Positions 18,923 through 29,455 of a stretch of DNA of 64,000 nucleotides are shown here, one piece after another (the stretch's first letter is position 1; every line of letters starts with the position of its first letter). Location: the IMG/VR virus record IMGVR_UViG_3300030419_007436, positions 1 through 64,000 of that record, one strand, 5' to 3'. Source of the stretch: a virus. Under the pieces are notes generated by a model. It did not search any database, was not told where the DNA came from, and was given only the letters and a program-made list of their open reading frames with translations. A program made the position numbers and the translations under genes.

Positions 18923-20712
18923 TAAAGTATTGTCCCCCTAATATCTCTATTTGGAAATTTAATCTCAAATACAGTGTCAGAGGGAGGTATTACAAATCTA
19001 CCATCTGCAGAAAGAGATTCTTCTATCGTTACGGGAGAGTCGGCATATTCACTACCTTCTCTTAGAACGACTTTTGCTTTTGTCACGTCCATAAGATCGG
19101 GAACGGATTTCAAGACTTGATATATGTCTGTTATTAATATTGGTTCGCCAATATCAAATGACCTAGAAAATGCCGCTCTCAGTATTCTGTTACATTCATT
19201 TAGAAGATCGTATTTATTCACGCCTGGAAATGCAGTGCCAACAAATTCAATTCCAATATTAGATATTTTTGCGTCTAGAATATCAATTGTATCGTTAATC
19301 ATTTTATATTGATTGATCCAAGTTTTTAAATTGCTTTTGAGTGTTTGATTTGCCTGTACCAAAAAGTTATTTGTATCCTCTGCTAAAATATAATAATTTA
19401 AATTTCTTTGATTATAAGAATCGGTATCCAACTCTAGCGCAATTCTTTTAAGTTTACCATACTTTGATGGCATATTATATGCCATACTTATATAATCTTG
19501 TTTTGTAACTGCTCTATATTGTGCTGCAAAATTTCCTTTTGCTCTTTCTTTTATTTCATTTGCAGAAACTATGCCCACATCTCCTGTCATCGGAGTTTCG
19601 TTTAAAACTGCCAAGCTATTTGTAACAGAAGAAATTTTTCCATTATCAAGCTGTTCACTCGAAGGAAAATCAAAATCTGCTGTTCCGACACGATTGATAC
19701 TGTTAGCTGCGACGTTTGTGTTATCAGTCGTGTTGATTCTATAAACAATGGTTAACACTGTATCAGATGGAACGACGCCTAATTTATCAGTTTGGTTTAA
19801 AATAGAAGGATCAAAAGAAGTATCTGAAACATAATCTTTGCCATGAAGCTGTAAGGCTACCTCAGAAGGGTCTTTTATTTCAACTGGTGTTTCATCACTC
19901 CCTTGTCCAAATTGTAAGAATATTCCATCTGGAGTATTTTCAACTCTGAAGCGGCGACCAACAGAAACTGGTTTTAAAATATAAGGAGTTGTTTGGCTGT
20001 GCGCGCCCCTGTTTAATACCGGCACATATATCGTATCTTGGGTCAAATAATCAACCTCATAATATTGATTCCCACTATCATCAAAAACTGTAGATATTTC
20101 ACTAATATTCTGGCCGCTTATTTTAATTCTTAAAAATGGCTTATATTCTCCAACGTTTACCTCCTGTACAGCTAACTCTCCAGAGATAACTTGGGCTGCG
20201 GCCCTGACCGCATAGGAAGTCGGTGCACCAGTGTTAGAATCTTCTTCTGCTACAACAATAGGGTTGGTTGAATTAGCGAAATTGACATCTTCTAATAAAG
20301 TAAAAATAGTATCATTATCAGAAAAGAAAGTAGATCCTTTTTTAAGAATTGGCATATAGTTTTTATCTGGTTCTGGTGAACCGGTTTCCGCCGGAATTGT
20401 TATATAAAAATTACACACACCAAAAGATGAGGGATACGGACTATACTTATATCCTAACTCTCTGCTCAGCTTCAATATGTTATCAAACTCCATAGCAGTG
20501 TCTAAAAATGATTCATTGGCCTGATAATCAACATAGAAAGATAAGACATCTCCTACATATGCAACAGTGTCGAGCATTAAAGCACCAAAAGACGCTTCAG
20601 AAAAATCTCTAAACGTGTCTGGATAATATCTTCGTACATGAGATTCTAAATCTGCTCGGATTGATGTATAATCTCGACTAGTATAATTTATTGATGGTTT
20701 TATCTTTGACAT
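18922..20712 (-). CDS. 6: Baseplate wedge protein, T4 gp6 / baseplate J family
   Basis: The product of 596 aa opens INYTSRDYTSIRADLESHV, followed by FRDFSEASFGALMLDTVAYV and LSRELGYKYSPYPSSFG. These are hallmark N-terminal features of T4 gp6-like (baseplate_J) wedge proteins. The central region carries the VAANSINRVGT-type beta segment and the C-terminal third has the conserved gp6 core (KERAKGNFAAQYRAVTKQDY). It would form the inner ring of the contractile-tail baseplate. It is encoded just after the gp25 homologue (15-base gap), the usual order in T4-like phages. Length fits the family (T4 gp6 is about 660 aa). Confidence 0.92.
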   Translation of the reverse strand: MSKIKPSINYTSRDYTSIRADLESHVRRYYPDTFRDFSEASFGALMLDTVAYVGDVLSFYVDYQANESFLDTAMEFDNILKLSRELGYKYSPYPSSFGVCNFYITIPAETGSPEPDKNYMPILKKGSTFFSDNDTIFTLLEDVNFANSTNPIVVAEEDSNTGAPTSYAVRAAAQVISGELAVQEVNVGEYKPFLRIKISGQNISEISTVFDDSGNQYYEVDYLTQDTIYVPVLNRGAHSQTTPYILKPVSVGRRFRVENTPDGIFLQFGQGSDETPVEIKDPSEVALQLHGKDYVSDTSFDPSILNQTDKLGVVPSDTVLTIVYRINTTDNTNVAANSINRVGTADFDFPSSEQLDNGKISSVTNSLAVLNETPMTGDVGIVSANEIKERAKGNFAAQYRAVTKQDYISMAYNMPSKYGKLKRIALELDTDSYNQRNLNYYILAEDTNNFLVQANQTLKSNLKTWINQYKMINDTIDILDAKISNIGIEFVGTAFPGVNKYDLLNECNRILRAAFSRSFDIGEPILITDIYQVLKSVPDLMDVTKAKVVLREGSEYADSPVTIEESLSADGRFVIPPSDTVFEIKFPNRDIRGTIL

Positions 20713-20727
20713 ATATTTATTCCTTAA

Positions 20728-21126
20728 TTAGCCGCCTGCTTTTACATTTATTGTTAAACTATCATCCAATCCAACATCTGGTATTACATAAGATATTCTT
20801 ATCCCCAATTTTTGGGAAGAATCTATATGACTGTTGTCCTCTATTTCAAAAGATGAGACGTCCACCAACCTGACAGAAGGTAAATATTTTTTAACCTGTT
20901 CAAATAATTTAGTTTTAAAATTATGAAAAGATTCCGCCTTAGTCTCAAATAAATAATTTCTTGCGCCCACTCCAAAATCTGGATTCATCATTCTCTCACC
21001 CGGAGTCGTTAATACAATCATCTTAATATTTTGTCTAACTACTTCTGAAAGTGTTTTGTTGAGTTTATAGTATCCATCTACTGAGTCGTGCAACAAAGGT
21101 AATTTTAGTGAGTATCCAATTGCCAT
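20728..21126 (-). CDS. 25: Baseplate wedge subunit, T4 gp25 / GPW family
   Basis: This 132-aa protein has the family signature VVRQNIKMIVLTTPGERMMN followed by PDFGVGARNYLFE, then a helix and two beta strands (RISYVIPDVGLDDSLTINV). That is the gp25 fold shared by contractile tails, T6SS TssE and the P2 W protein. gp25 binds the gp6/gp53 wedge. Length matches T4 gp25 (132 aa). A GAGG-type ribosome site precedes the ATG. Upstream lies an 82-base gap with a possible late-promoter variant, suggesting a transcription start for the wedge genes. Confidence 0.95.
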   Translation of the reverse strand: MAIGYSLKLPLLHDSVDGYYKLNKTLSEVVRQNIKMIVLTTPGERMMNPDFGVGARNYLFETKAESFHNFKTKLFEQVKKYLPSVRLVDVSSFEIEDNSHIDSSQKLGIRISYVIPDVGLDDSLTINVKAGG

Positions 21127-21164
21127 GTCTTTTACCTCTTGAATTAATTAGAATTTAAAACTTA

Positions 21165-21172
21165 TTTTTATA
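21165..21172 (-). promoter_or_regulatory. Possible late-promoter variant (TATAAAAA) upstream of gp25 gene
   Basis: On the minus strand the gap before the gp25 gene contains TATAAAAA about 39 bases upstream of the ATG. It differs from the T4 late consensus TATAAATA at one position. The gap (21127-21208) is one of the few in the structural module. The AT-rich context makes chance a real alternative. Confidence 0.25.
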
Positions 21173-21208
21173 ATAAAAATTGTATTTACATTTCTCTTAA
21201 GGATACCT

Positions 21209-24200
21209 TTAATCTTCACAAGGATCTTTGTTTGGATCAGTGGAAAGTTTGTCGGTGGCGCCCTTATCTTTATTCTTGTCTTTTTCGCTCCTAGAGATAT
21301 ATTTTGCTAACACGCCAACTGGAGTTAGTGGGCCCGGAAAGAACCATGGAGTTTTCCATGTTGGGTCGACCATGTTTGCACCCATTTGTATCACTAGTTT
21401 AAAAAACATTCCAACTATTTCATTTGTACTAGGGCTCGTCATCTCATCTGCAGCGTCCATCTCTAAGTTTTTTGATACTTCATCTAAATATTGATAATCC
21501 CCTTTGTGAGCAGCTTCTGCATGTGCTATCAAGTTGGCGATTAAATCTTTTGTTGGTTTAAGAAGCGTACTCAGCTGTGGATATGTTCCTTCCATGAAAT
21601 AACGATAAAACAATGCAGCAGTTATTGACCCCTCCTGTATTGGAAATACTTCCTCAAAAAGTTTATGGGGCTTGTCGGCGCCTGATCCGGTTCCGGATAT
21701 CTTATTCATCAAAGACGAGTTTAAATTATCTAAAATGGTCCAGCGTCGGTCTTCGCTTAGGGCTACATTTAACAATTTACAAGTAGCCCAAAACGTTGGG
21801 ATACTTTCACTTCTGCCATTAAATCTTAAATAATTCATATATTCTTCTACAGGTTCTGGAAACCAATGTAACTTAGAATCTAGCGTGCCTGGAGCCGGAT
21901 CCGGCGAGAGCGTGATTATATTTTTGTTCTTCATGGCCTCGTTGAAAAAATTAATAATCTCTGGAATATTATGTTGAATGTTGTTGGCGTCGGAGTCGTC
22001 TTGCCAGTCATACGCCAGTCGTATACCACTCGGTGATGGCGAGGTCCCATCCACGGCCAAACACATGTTTTTCCAATTGCCTAGAGTGTTATTATATATT
22101 ATATGCCACGGGTTGTTTTTGTCTTTATTTATATCCATCCAATAATCAGTTAAATTATGTTCTACATATTCTAGAGGAATACAAAGAAAATACCTATCTT
22201 TATTTGATTTTTGCCACTTTGCTTGTCCATCTTCAGACGTTATTGTTTCTGTTGACGGCTGAGTTATAACAAAAGATTTGTCTTCTAAATATTTTTTATC
22301 CGTCTTGAAACCTTCCCAGTCGCCAGCAGCGATTGGAAGTAAATTTACAATCGTATCAAAATATTGAGATATTTGTTGTTGATCATCAGATTCAATTGGT
22401 ATTACTAAGTTCATTCTCATGCCGATTGACATATCAAACCATTGATCGAATGGCGCGTCTACAACAATGTCAAGCAAATATTTCCAGAATACACATTCAT
22501 AGTGGTAGTTACTCTCCGACTCTGTATAGCTTGAAGCCATGGCGGGGTCATCACCAGTATATGGGCTGGACCAAATAAACTTTTTATCTAATCCAATTTT
22601 ATCTTGTCTTAAAAAATCCCCTATTTTTTTCAAGAAAACATTTGAAACAGGATTGCCGTTTATTATATCATGCAAGCCTGAATATTGACCACTGCCAGCT
22701 ACTGTTTGTTCTTGCTCGACACCTATCATTACATCTTTTGCCCGGGCGTATAACGCTATTGTCGATAGCTTGCAAGTAGAGAAAAAGCTAGTAGAAAAAT
22801 TTGGCGCTTTGTGTTTGCCTCCAACTGGAGCGTTGTGATTATAAGAAACTGTATCAAAATCAATGATACCTCTATTAATAAATTCATTGGCCGCGGCTGG
22901 TACAACTCCATAGGGATAATGCTGCCAATAATAAAATCCGTCCCAAAAAGGAAGAATATTATAATCATTTTTACTATTTCCAATAACAGTGGCAAATGTT
23001 TCTTTTTTGCCGGGGGTCGAAGGGCCAGAGCCATATTTGTTTTCATCAGATGCATATGCAGGAGGCACACCGGTATATGAAGACAGGATCCTGGAGAAAA
23101 AAGATCTTTGACCATAAGCCGTTTTGCCTAATACGGCATCGTCTTTGGCTGTGGCGCCCACAATGTTATCTGGGGCTGTTGGTGGTGAAGAGCCGGGGTC
23201 AACGCCAACAGTTCCGAACTTGGCCAGCGCATCTGCATAGTCCATAGGATAAAGGGGACTAAAAAATAAATCATAAAATTGCCTAAAAATGGTGCCGTCT
23301 TCTATAAATGCGATGTCCCCCTTTTCATTAACTTCTGAATCGACGGCAAGTATTATATTTTCAATTGCGCCTCTCATGGCCCTTAATGTATCTGTGTTTA
23401 GAGAATTTTGCGGACCTCCCATATCAAAGTTGCTTTTATAGGTTTTTTCTTTACCACCAACCATGACGGTTTTTGGTTCCTCGAAACGCATATCATTATT
23501 AACGAGCGTTCTGTGTTTCCAATAGTTAAACGCCAGGCCGGAATCGGTACTGACGGTTTGTACACCTTGATCTGGGCCCGGGCTGCTAACTTCGCTGGTT
23601 TCGTGTGTCCAAGTATCGATGCTGGTCTCTTGAATTGCTTTATATCTATATGCCTCTTTAAATTTAGACCAAAATTTCTTCAATGGAATAACATATGTTA
23701 AATTGGCATTCGGGGCGTCAAGATCTTCTGGTTTTTCATTTAATATATCATCTGCAAAAACAGATTTTAAACGAAGATAAGGCTGCCTAATTAGCCCTCC
23801 GTTCCAATTTGGAGCAAAAGGAGACCCTAGATCTGTCGTTGGTACTGAAAAGAAAGGAATATTATTGTGAAGGGTATAATTGCCATCCGCATCAGGAGTA
23901 TCATATTTTCTAACTGGGTAGAGTGGTTTGTTCCAATATTCATTTTTTACAAAATATTTCATCATTCTTCGAAGATAGTGCTTCTCAGCATCCGCCTCAC
24001 CAGCTTCTTCAAAATCTATAATTTCAGATTTCCAGCTAGGGTTTACCATAGTGCGAACCCTGTCATCCAAAATATCATTTACTTCAATAGCTATTTCTTT
24101 TACTAATATTTCTAAACAATTTTGTGGACTTAAGTAAAGAAAATCTGAAGGATTTTCTTCGTCTTCAAACATTCCCAATTGTTTGCGGCCGTTGATTATT

Positions 24201-27200
24201 TTTTCTGAATAATATAATAGATTTTCATAACCATCATGACCCACTTTTGCTCTGACCAAATCTTTAATATTATCAAGAAAATATTCCATATAGGCGTCGG
24301 TCTCTAAAATATCTCTTATTCTAATAAAAGCAAACATAAAAATATTTTTTAAATATTCTTCAACAACACAAACTTTTATTAACAGCGTGTAAAGTCCGTA
24401 AACACTAGCAATTTGTAATGAATCTGGTGTATCAAACGTGCTGACCACGCACTCTAAGCTTTGTCTGGTTTTATCTACATCATCGATAACCTTCTCAATA
24501 TTTAACAATGGCGTTGATCCGAGTCCTTCAATACATTTTGCTTTTATTTCATCATTCGTAAATGGAATTTCTGAAAAGTTCGAAGCCTTGAATAATCCTT
24601 CCGTCGTTGCTTGCATAAGGAGAGTCTCAAAAAGATAGCTTGTAGCGATTGGGAACAACCCTTTAAAAGCAAGGGACGCAGCGTCGGTGGATAAAGTTGT
24701 CGCTAAATTTTTTGAAGCGTTCTCGTTGCTCTTATAATAGTCAAGCAGATGTGCACCAACATCATTTAAATTAAAGTCTTTATTTATAATAGTATCATCT
24801 TCATCTTTTGGCCACTCATAATCTAAGTTACCAGTAGTTTTGTCAATTATAATAATTTTAATTTGTTTTGGGTTTATTGTTACTTTTCTTCCGGTAGGTT
24901 TAAGTATATATTCCCTACCATCCGTGTCATTATAGTTAAAAGCCAAATGTATATCATAATTGCTATTTGGCACCTCATATAAGTAAGCAGCAAAGTTTTC
25001 ATTTATATCAAAATCTTTAATTTGATTCCCGAAGCCGTTTGGATCTTCTATGGCGCTTTTTAGCGCTGTCCTTAAAGCATTTGCAACTAGTGTGTTCTCG
25101 AAATTTCCAAAACTGGCAGCGCTGGAGATAATGAGTGCATTTAAACCTGATTTAAAAGTATCAGTGGGATCTTCTTTATCTGCAGAGTCAGGGAGATTAA
25201 TGGGGAGAGCTGCTCCATATTTACCATAATCCTTTATTGTTTCTGCAATTATATTTTTATAGGGCAATAAATTGTTATTAAACGTTTTATCAATAGATGT
25301 ATATGTTGCTGAGTTAACTTGATCAAACATATATAATTGACTAGGATCAGTAGGTTTTGGCATCAATGGCTCTTGACCAACTTGTCTCGGATTACATGGG
25401 CCACAAAATAAAGGAGGAAATTGATCCTCTAATGCCTTTGGATCTAAAAGCGGAACTGTGGAAATTATATCGTTTATTAAATCTTGTTTGTCTTTTTCAG
25501 CTAACAGAGCCACATCTTCACATGCAATACCTTCACATAAGACTTGTATTGCCGCACTATCTGGGTCACATAAATCAATAAATTTTTCTTTAAAATCATT
25601 ATATTGATCAACTGAGTCGTCAAGAACCGATGTGTCAAACAGTTGGCCAACACCATGCAGGAATTCATGACACTGATCAATTGACATATATCCCGGTAGG
25701 CCTTGTTCCTTGGCAATTTTTTCACCCTCAGAAGAAAGCACAGATACACCGGGCGCTGCAGATTGAATGGCAGCAATAGTGTCAGCTGGTATAAAAACAG
25801 TTGCTGCTGTGGCATATAAACTATCAGCAGAATTATCATTACACTCAGTTGTTAATAGTCTTTTGACCTCACTAGGGCTATGTTGTAAACTCAATTTATC
25901 AAAACCATCTATGAGGGCCTGAACTTCTGGATTAAGAAACATATCTTTTTTCATGCCTTTAACTTTATCCCAAATTTGTTGCTGTCCGTTGTCTTCGTAT
26001 AAAGGCGATTCCATAATAAAAGACGATAGAGATTTAAATCCGAAGGCGCCATCGCCGGAAGAGTTGCACATATCGGTCAACAAACTTCCTAATATTTCTT
26101 GTTTAACATACTTGAGCAAAATCAAAAGAGTGGCTAATAATATATTTGTAGCCATATCAACAAGAGCCTTAGCTAAAAATTCACCCCAACCGGCCAACTT
26201 GTCGCCTGGTTTACTCCAATCTAAGAATGGTTTTATAAATTTTTTAAAAGAGAGAGTTCCTTGTTTCTCAATTTGCTCTGGTCTGTTTTTTCTACTGTCA
26301 AACAGTTCATCTATAACCATTCCAGAAACATCTTCAGCTAAAGCTGCCAGATCTTGGGCGGGGCCATATATTGATAAAATACAATCACATATTGCACCCT
26401 CTGCTTTCTCGCTTGCCCACTGCTCTAGCTCATCATTAAAGTCGTCTGGTGAACGCCCCAATTTATTTTGCATTGTTGGGTCCGAACAATAAAGTTTTGT
26501 AATGGCTGCCAGATCAGCCTCTGAAGCTGCCTGTTCCGATGGGTCTTTAGTAAATTTATCTGGGTATCTTGATTTTGCCATTTGATATACAAGGCCTTTT
26601 CTACCAGAAACCATCTCTTCGAGTCTTGCAATTGCCAACTCTCCTGGAGATCCTAATTGTCTTAAACAAGGATATAACATTACCCTTATTTCTGCTAGTG
26701 GGACTGTTTTAAGAATTTGTTTACAAAGCTGTTTTTTAAAATCATCAAATGGCACGCACTTTAATGCAGATGCAACCAACATTTTTGTTAATTCTACGGC
26801 CGGTATCTTGTTTAATAGTTTTTCATATAAACCAGCAGTACTAAATATATCATCTGTGAGTGCTTTAAAAAGCGCATCATCGCCAACCTGAAGGCTCATT
26901 GCGTCGGATGATGCGGCAATAATCTCTTTCATTTGAGGGCTTAATACTTGAGTGGGATCTTGCAAATAACTACCGGCCATAATTTTAGCCCAGGCTGGGT
27001 TTTTCATTAAGTCCATAAGTCCCGTTTGGTCATACGGAGTGCCATCACTGCTATATGAAATATCTACAGGAGGATAAACATACTTTTGTGCAAAAGAAAC
27101 CCACGATTGTTGAGAAGAAAAGAGAGCCGAGCTTATCCCAGAAGACGTCAAGTATTTAGAGTATTTTCTTTTAATTTCTGGTAAATAATGCAACAATCCA

Positions 27201-28426
27201 TTAACAGTGGAGGAAGAAAATGGTGGTGTAGAGTATGTTTCTTCAATGCCCGCCTTCAAAATATAGGCACTTAAATTTTCTTTATCACATAAACAATCGG
27301 GGACTTCACTAAAAGAGATATATTTTAATCTATAATCTTCAGTAAAACCAAATTGAATAGCTGAATCTGTTTTTTCAAGATCTTTGAGTGGGGGCTTCCC
27401 ATTTAATATCATAAACTCATTTAAAGTCTCATAAACCTTTGATATTTTACCCGCTGTGCACTCACCGTCAAAATTAATACTAATATTTCCAATTCTACTT
27501 TCTGAATTCTTAAATTGACCATGAAAGTGATTTAAAATTCTTTGGAGATTGTTTAAATCAAACTCAAGCTCTCTTGTAAAAATCATCACTTCGTGACTTA
27601 CCAAATCAAGGTTGACTGATGGGTCAACTTTAAGGGGCAATGATTCTACCCACCCCCTATCAAAAAGTACTTTAATCCAAAGGCTCTGGAATTCTTTCTT
27701 TCGCGGCGAGATGTGTACGGCTTCAGCTATGGTCGGCTTTATAGGGATTGTGCCGTAGTTTTGTGCATCTAGCATGTGTTGCGAGCCATCTTGAAGTTGT
27801 AGAGCTATTCCAAGATCTCTTCCAAGTTTTCTTATTGCCATTCCCTTGGCACCAGATATAAAGGCTTTGTCCTCTAGTAAAGAGGAGAGGTTAAGTTTTT
27901 TATCATCCTCAAGGCCCGTAAAGTGATTTGATAGTTCTTTATTTTTTTGTATTTTTTCATATGCAAGGGGAACAACATAATATTTTTTATTTTTAGAAAG
28001 ATGTACTTTCTTTTGTTTCCACCACTCTAGCCCCCCTTTCATAAGGTCCGTATTTGTTATCTTCGGATCGGAAATTTCAGGACCTAAGCCATATTTCTCT
28101 TTTACATATTTTATAAATCCCACCCAAGTTTTATTGTAATTTTCCGCCTGATATGACCAAGCGGGAGACTTATAATCTGTGTTATCTCCTTCACTAGCTT
28201 TGGGATTAGGTTCTTGGCCCTTTCCATATTCCTTTAAAAGATCTTCAGTAAAGGATGTTATGCTCGGAGTATATACTTTTCCAGCTTTAATTGTGTTTTG
28301 TGATGCTTCAGGGTGTATTTCCCTAACTACAATCCCTCTTTCTGGTTCATCTTTTAGTCGGTTCCATATTTTATGAATTTCACGCTTAAGTTTATTATAT
28401 GTTACCTGATCATTTCTTGGTGCCAT
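21209..28426 (-). CDS. Giant baseplate-module protein (2405 aa), unknown
   Basis: This intact 7.2-kb frame opens MAPRNDQVTYNKLKREIHKI and ends DPNKDPCED. It is mostly helical in appearance, with many Cys residues in the middle third (for example VPFDDFKKQLCKQ and TECNDNS) and one hydrophobic stretch around residues 750-775 (LLATLLILL). No catalytic or structural family was recognised. It lies between the 328-aa protein and gp25. In size and position it could be a tape measure, a central-spike/hub extension or a wedge component, but I see no feature that decides between these. Inter-gene spacing is 82 bases to gp25 and 23 bases to the preceding gene. Confidence 0.85.
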   Translation of the reverse strand: MAPRNDQVTYNKLKREIHKIWNRLKDEPERGIVVREIHPEASQNTIKAGKVYTPSITSFTEDLLKEYGKGQEPNPKASEGDNTDYKSPAWSYQAENYNKTWVGFIKYVKEKYGLGPEISDPKITNTDLMKGGLEWWKQKKVHLSKNKKYYVVPLAYEKIQKNKELSNHFTGLEDDKKLNLSSLLEDKAFISGAKGMAIRKLGRDLGIALQLQDGSQHMLDAQNYGTIPIKPTIAEAVHISPRKKEFQSLWIKVLFDRGWVESLPLKVDPSVNLDLVSHEVMIFTRELEFDLNNLQRILNHFHGQFKNSESRIGNISINFDGECTAGKISKVYETLNEFMILNGKPPLKDLEKTDSAIQFGFTEDYRLKYISFSEVPDCLCDKENLSAYILKAGIEETYSTPPFSSSTVNGLLHYLPEIKRKYSKYLTSSGISSALFSSQQSWVSFAQKYVYPPVDISYSSDGTPYDQTGLMDLMKNPAWAKIMAGSYLQDPTQVLSPQMKEIIAASSDAMSLQVGDDALFKALTDDIFSTAGLYEKLLNKIPAVELTKMLVASALKCVPFDDFKKQLCKQILKTVPLAEIRVMLYPCLRQLGSPGELAIARLEEMVSGRKGLVYQMAKSRYPDKFTKDPSEQAASEADLAAITKLYCSDPTMQNKLGRSPDDFNDELEQWASEKAEGAICDCILSIYGPAQDLAALAEDVSGMVIDELFDSRKNRPEQIEKQGTLSFKKFIKPFLDWSKPGDKLAGWGEFLAKALVDMATNILLATLLILLKYVKQEILGSLLTDMCNSSGDGAFGFKSLSSFIMESPLYEDNGQQQIWDKVKGMKKDMFLNPEVQALIDGFDKLSLQHSPSEVKRLLTTECNDNSADSLYATAATVFIPADTIAAIQSAAPGVSVLSSEGEKIAKEQGLPGYMSIDQCHEFLHGVGQLFDTSVLDDSVDQYNDFKEKFIDLCDPDSAAIQVLCEGIACEDVALLAEKDKQDLINDIISTVPLLDPKALEDQFPPLFCGPCNPRQVGQEPLMPKPTDPSQLYMFDQVNSATYTSIDKTFNNNLLPYKNIIAETIKDYGKYGAALPINLPDSADKEDPTDTFKSGLNALIISSAASFGNFENTLVANALRTALKSAIEDPNGFGNQIKDFDINENFAAYLYEVPNSNYDIHLAFNYNDTDGREYILKPTGRKVTINPKQIKIIIIDKTTGNLDYEWPKDEDDTIINKDFNLNDVGAHLLDYYKSNENASKNLATTLSTDAASLAFKGLFPIATSYLFETLLMQATTEGLFKASNFSEIPFTNDEIKAKCIEGLGSTPLLNIEKVIDDVDKTRQSLECVVSTFDTPDSLQIASVYGLYTLLIKVCVVEEYLKNIFMFAFIRIRDILETDAYMEYFLDNIKDLVRAKVGHDGYENLLYYSEKIINGRKQLGMFEDEENPSDFLYLSPQNCLEILVKEIAIEVNDILDDRVRTMVNPSWKSEIIDFEEAGEADAEKHYLRRMMKYFVKNEYWNKPLYPVRKYDTPDADGNYTLHNNIPFFSVPTTDLGSPFAPNWNGGLIRQPYLRLKSVFADDILNEKPEDLDAPNANLTYVIPLKKFWSKFKEAYRYKAIQETSIDTWTHETSEVSSPGPDQGVQTVSTDSGLAFNYWKHRTLVNNDMRFEEPKTVMVGGKEKTYKSNFDMGGPQNSLNTDTLRAMRGAIENIILAVDSEVNEKGDIAFIEDGTIFRQFYDLFFSPLYPMDYADALAKFGTVGVDPGSSPPTAPDNIVGATAKDDAVLGKTAYGQRSFFSRILSSYTGVPPAYASDENKYGSGPSTPGKKETFATVIGNSKNDYNILPFWDGFYYWQHYPYGVVPAAANEFINRGIIDFDTVSYNHNAPVGGKHKAPNFSTSFFSTCKLSTIALYARAKDVMIGVEQEQTVAGSGQYSGLHDIINGNPVSNVFLKKIGDFLRQDKIGLDKKFIWSSPYTGDDPAMASSYTESESNYHYECVFWKYLLDIVVDAPFDQWFDMSIGMRMNLVIPIESDDQQQISQYFDTIVNLLPIAAGDWEGFKTDKKYLEDKSFVITQPSTETITSEDGQAKWQKSNKDRYFLCIPLEYVEHNLTDYWMDINKDKNNPWHIIYNNTLGNWKNMCLAVDGTSPSPSGIRLAYDWQDDSDANNIQHNIPEIINFFNEAMKNKNIITLSPDPAPGTLDSKLHWFPEPVEEYMNYLRFNGRSESIPTFWATCKLLNVALSEDRRWTILDNLNSSLMNKISGTGSGADKPHKLFEEVFPIQEGSITAALFYRYFMEGTYPQLSTLLKPTKDLIANLIAHAEAAHKGDYQYLDEVSKNLEMDAADEMTSPSTNEIVGMFFKLVIQMGANMVDPTWKTPWFFPGPLTPVGVLAKYISRSEKDKNKDKGATDKLSTDPNKDPCED

Positions 28427-28449
28427 GATTTACCTCTTTTTTTCGAATA

Positions 28450-29436
28450 CTAAGACACAAAAACGTGGCGACTGTTTATATAGTCACTACTAAACATTTT
28501 CAGTGCAGCCGTTCTTTCGCCTTCCGCTGCGTGGCGATACATCATCATATCTTTTTGACACATTAAACCAGCTGTTAACGCCTTATAACCAGCCATAAAA
28601 GTTTTATAGTGTGGCAGCGTTTCCCCATTACAAAATCCTTTTGGCCCGGCGCCAGCAAGAGTACTAATAGCTATTCCAGTTGGCGATGGGTGCACGTGTG
28701 CCATAACATGACAATTTAATTCCATCTGAAACTGAAGAAAATTTTGAAGAGCAGACTGTATTTGATTCATTCTATCAACAATACTATTGAGAGCGGCAAC
28801 TAGTTTATGTCCCTTTGGTATTGGTTCTAGTTGGTCGGGCCTAACATTTCCAGCTATTAATTCAATAGGAGGTACAGAAATTACTGGTTTATGTTTTGAG
28901 TTAAATTTATCTACACCAGTAACAAGCTTCAATCCCTCGCGGCCTACAATTCTAGTATGATCTGCCTTTAATACTGCAGCAGATTTTCCTTGTGGTTTTC
29001 CGGTTTTACCCTCGGGCAAATTAAACTGATCGTCGACGTCACACATAGCAGAGATATACATTCTTGCAGCATCCATTTCTGCACTAGGGTTAACTCTCTT
29101 GTCTTCTGGTACGGGTATTTTCTTATCTGCCACGGACCAGGAATAAAGACCTGCGTAAATATCTACAGCAGAACATCCAATTCCTCCAATTCCTCCATAT
29201 CCATTTCCATATTTAAACCCATTTTTTTCATTTAACCTGTCGGTTCCAATTCGAATGCCAGAGCCATAAGGGCCCACATACACTTCTTCTCCAAAAGGAG
29301 GATATTTTAACTGGGGGACTTTCTGTGGATTTGGATCTCCATCAATACCTTTATAATACCTTTCTTCTTCTGGATTTAAATTATGTGGAGTTTTATCCTT
29401 TATTATCTTCGATTCGGGTCTTAATTTACCACTCAT
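28450..29436 (-). CDS. Virion-module protein (328 aa), possible baseplate hub/spike component
   Basis: The protein contains a Gly-rich N-terminal third (YGNGYGGIGGIGCSAVDIYA), a segment DAARMYISAMCDVDDQFNLP, a short beta run KADHTRIVGREGLKLVTG, and a C-terminal helical part with LNCHVMAHVHPSPTG. The combination looks like a conserved hypothetical of T4-like structural modules, but no enzyme motif is visible. It lies directly before the 2405-aa gene and after the endopeptidase-containing protein, which suggests a place near the baseplate hub. Function is not established. Confidence 0.8.
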   Translation of the reverse strand: MSGKLRPESKIIKDKTPHNLNPEEERYYKGIDGDPNPQKVPQLKYPPFGEEVYVGPYGSGIRIGTDRLNEKNGFKYGNGYGGIGGIGCSAVDIYAGLYSWSVADKKIPVPEDKRVNPSAEMDAARMYISAMCDVDDQFNLPEGKTGKPQGKSAAVLKADHTRIVGREGLKLVTGVDKFNSKHKPVISVPPIELIAGNVRPDQLEPIPKGHKLVAALNSIVDRMNQIQSALQNFLQFQMELNCHVMAHVHPSPTGIAISTLAGAGPKGFCNGETLPHYKTFMAGYKALTAGLMCQKDMMMYRHAAEGERTAALKMFSSDYINSRHVFVS

Positions 29437-29455
29437 TTTAACTTGCTCCTTTTCT

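Noticed and set aside
25953-26492. A 179-codon open frame on the plus strand opposite the 2405-aa gene
   Set aside because: Antisense shadow in a continuous coding region; no start signal or recognisable domain.
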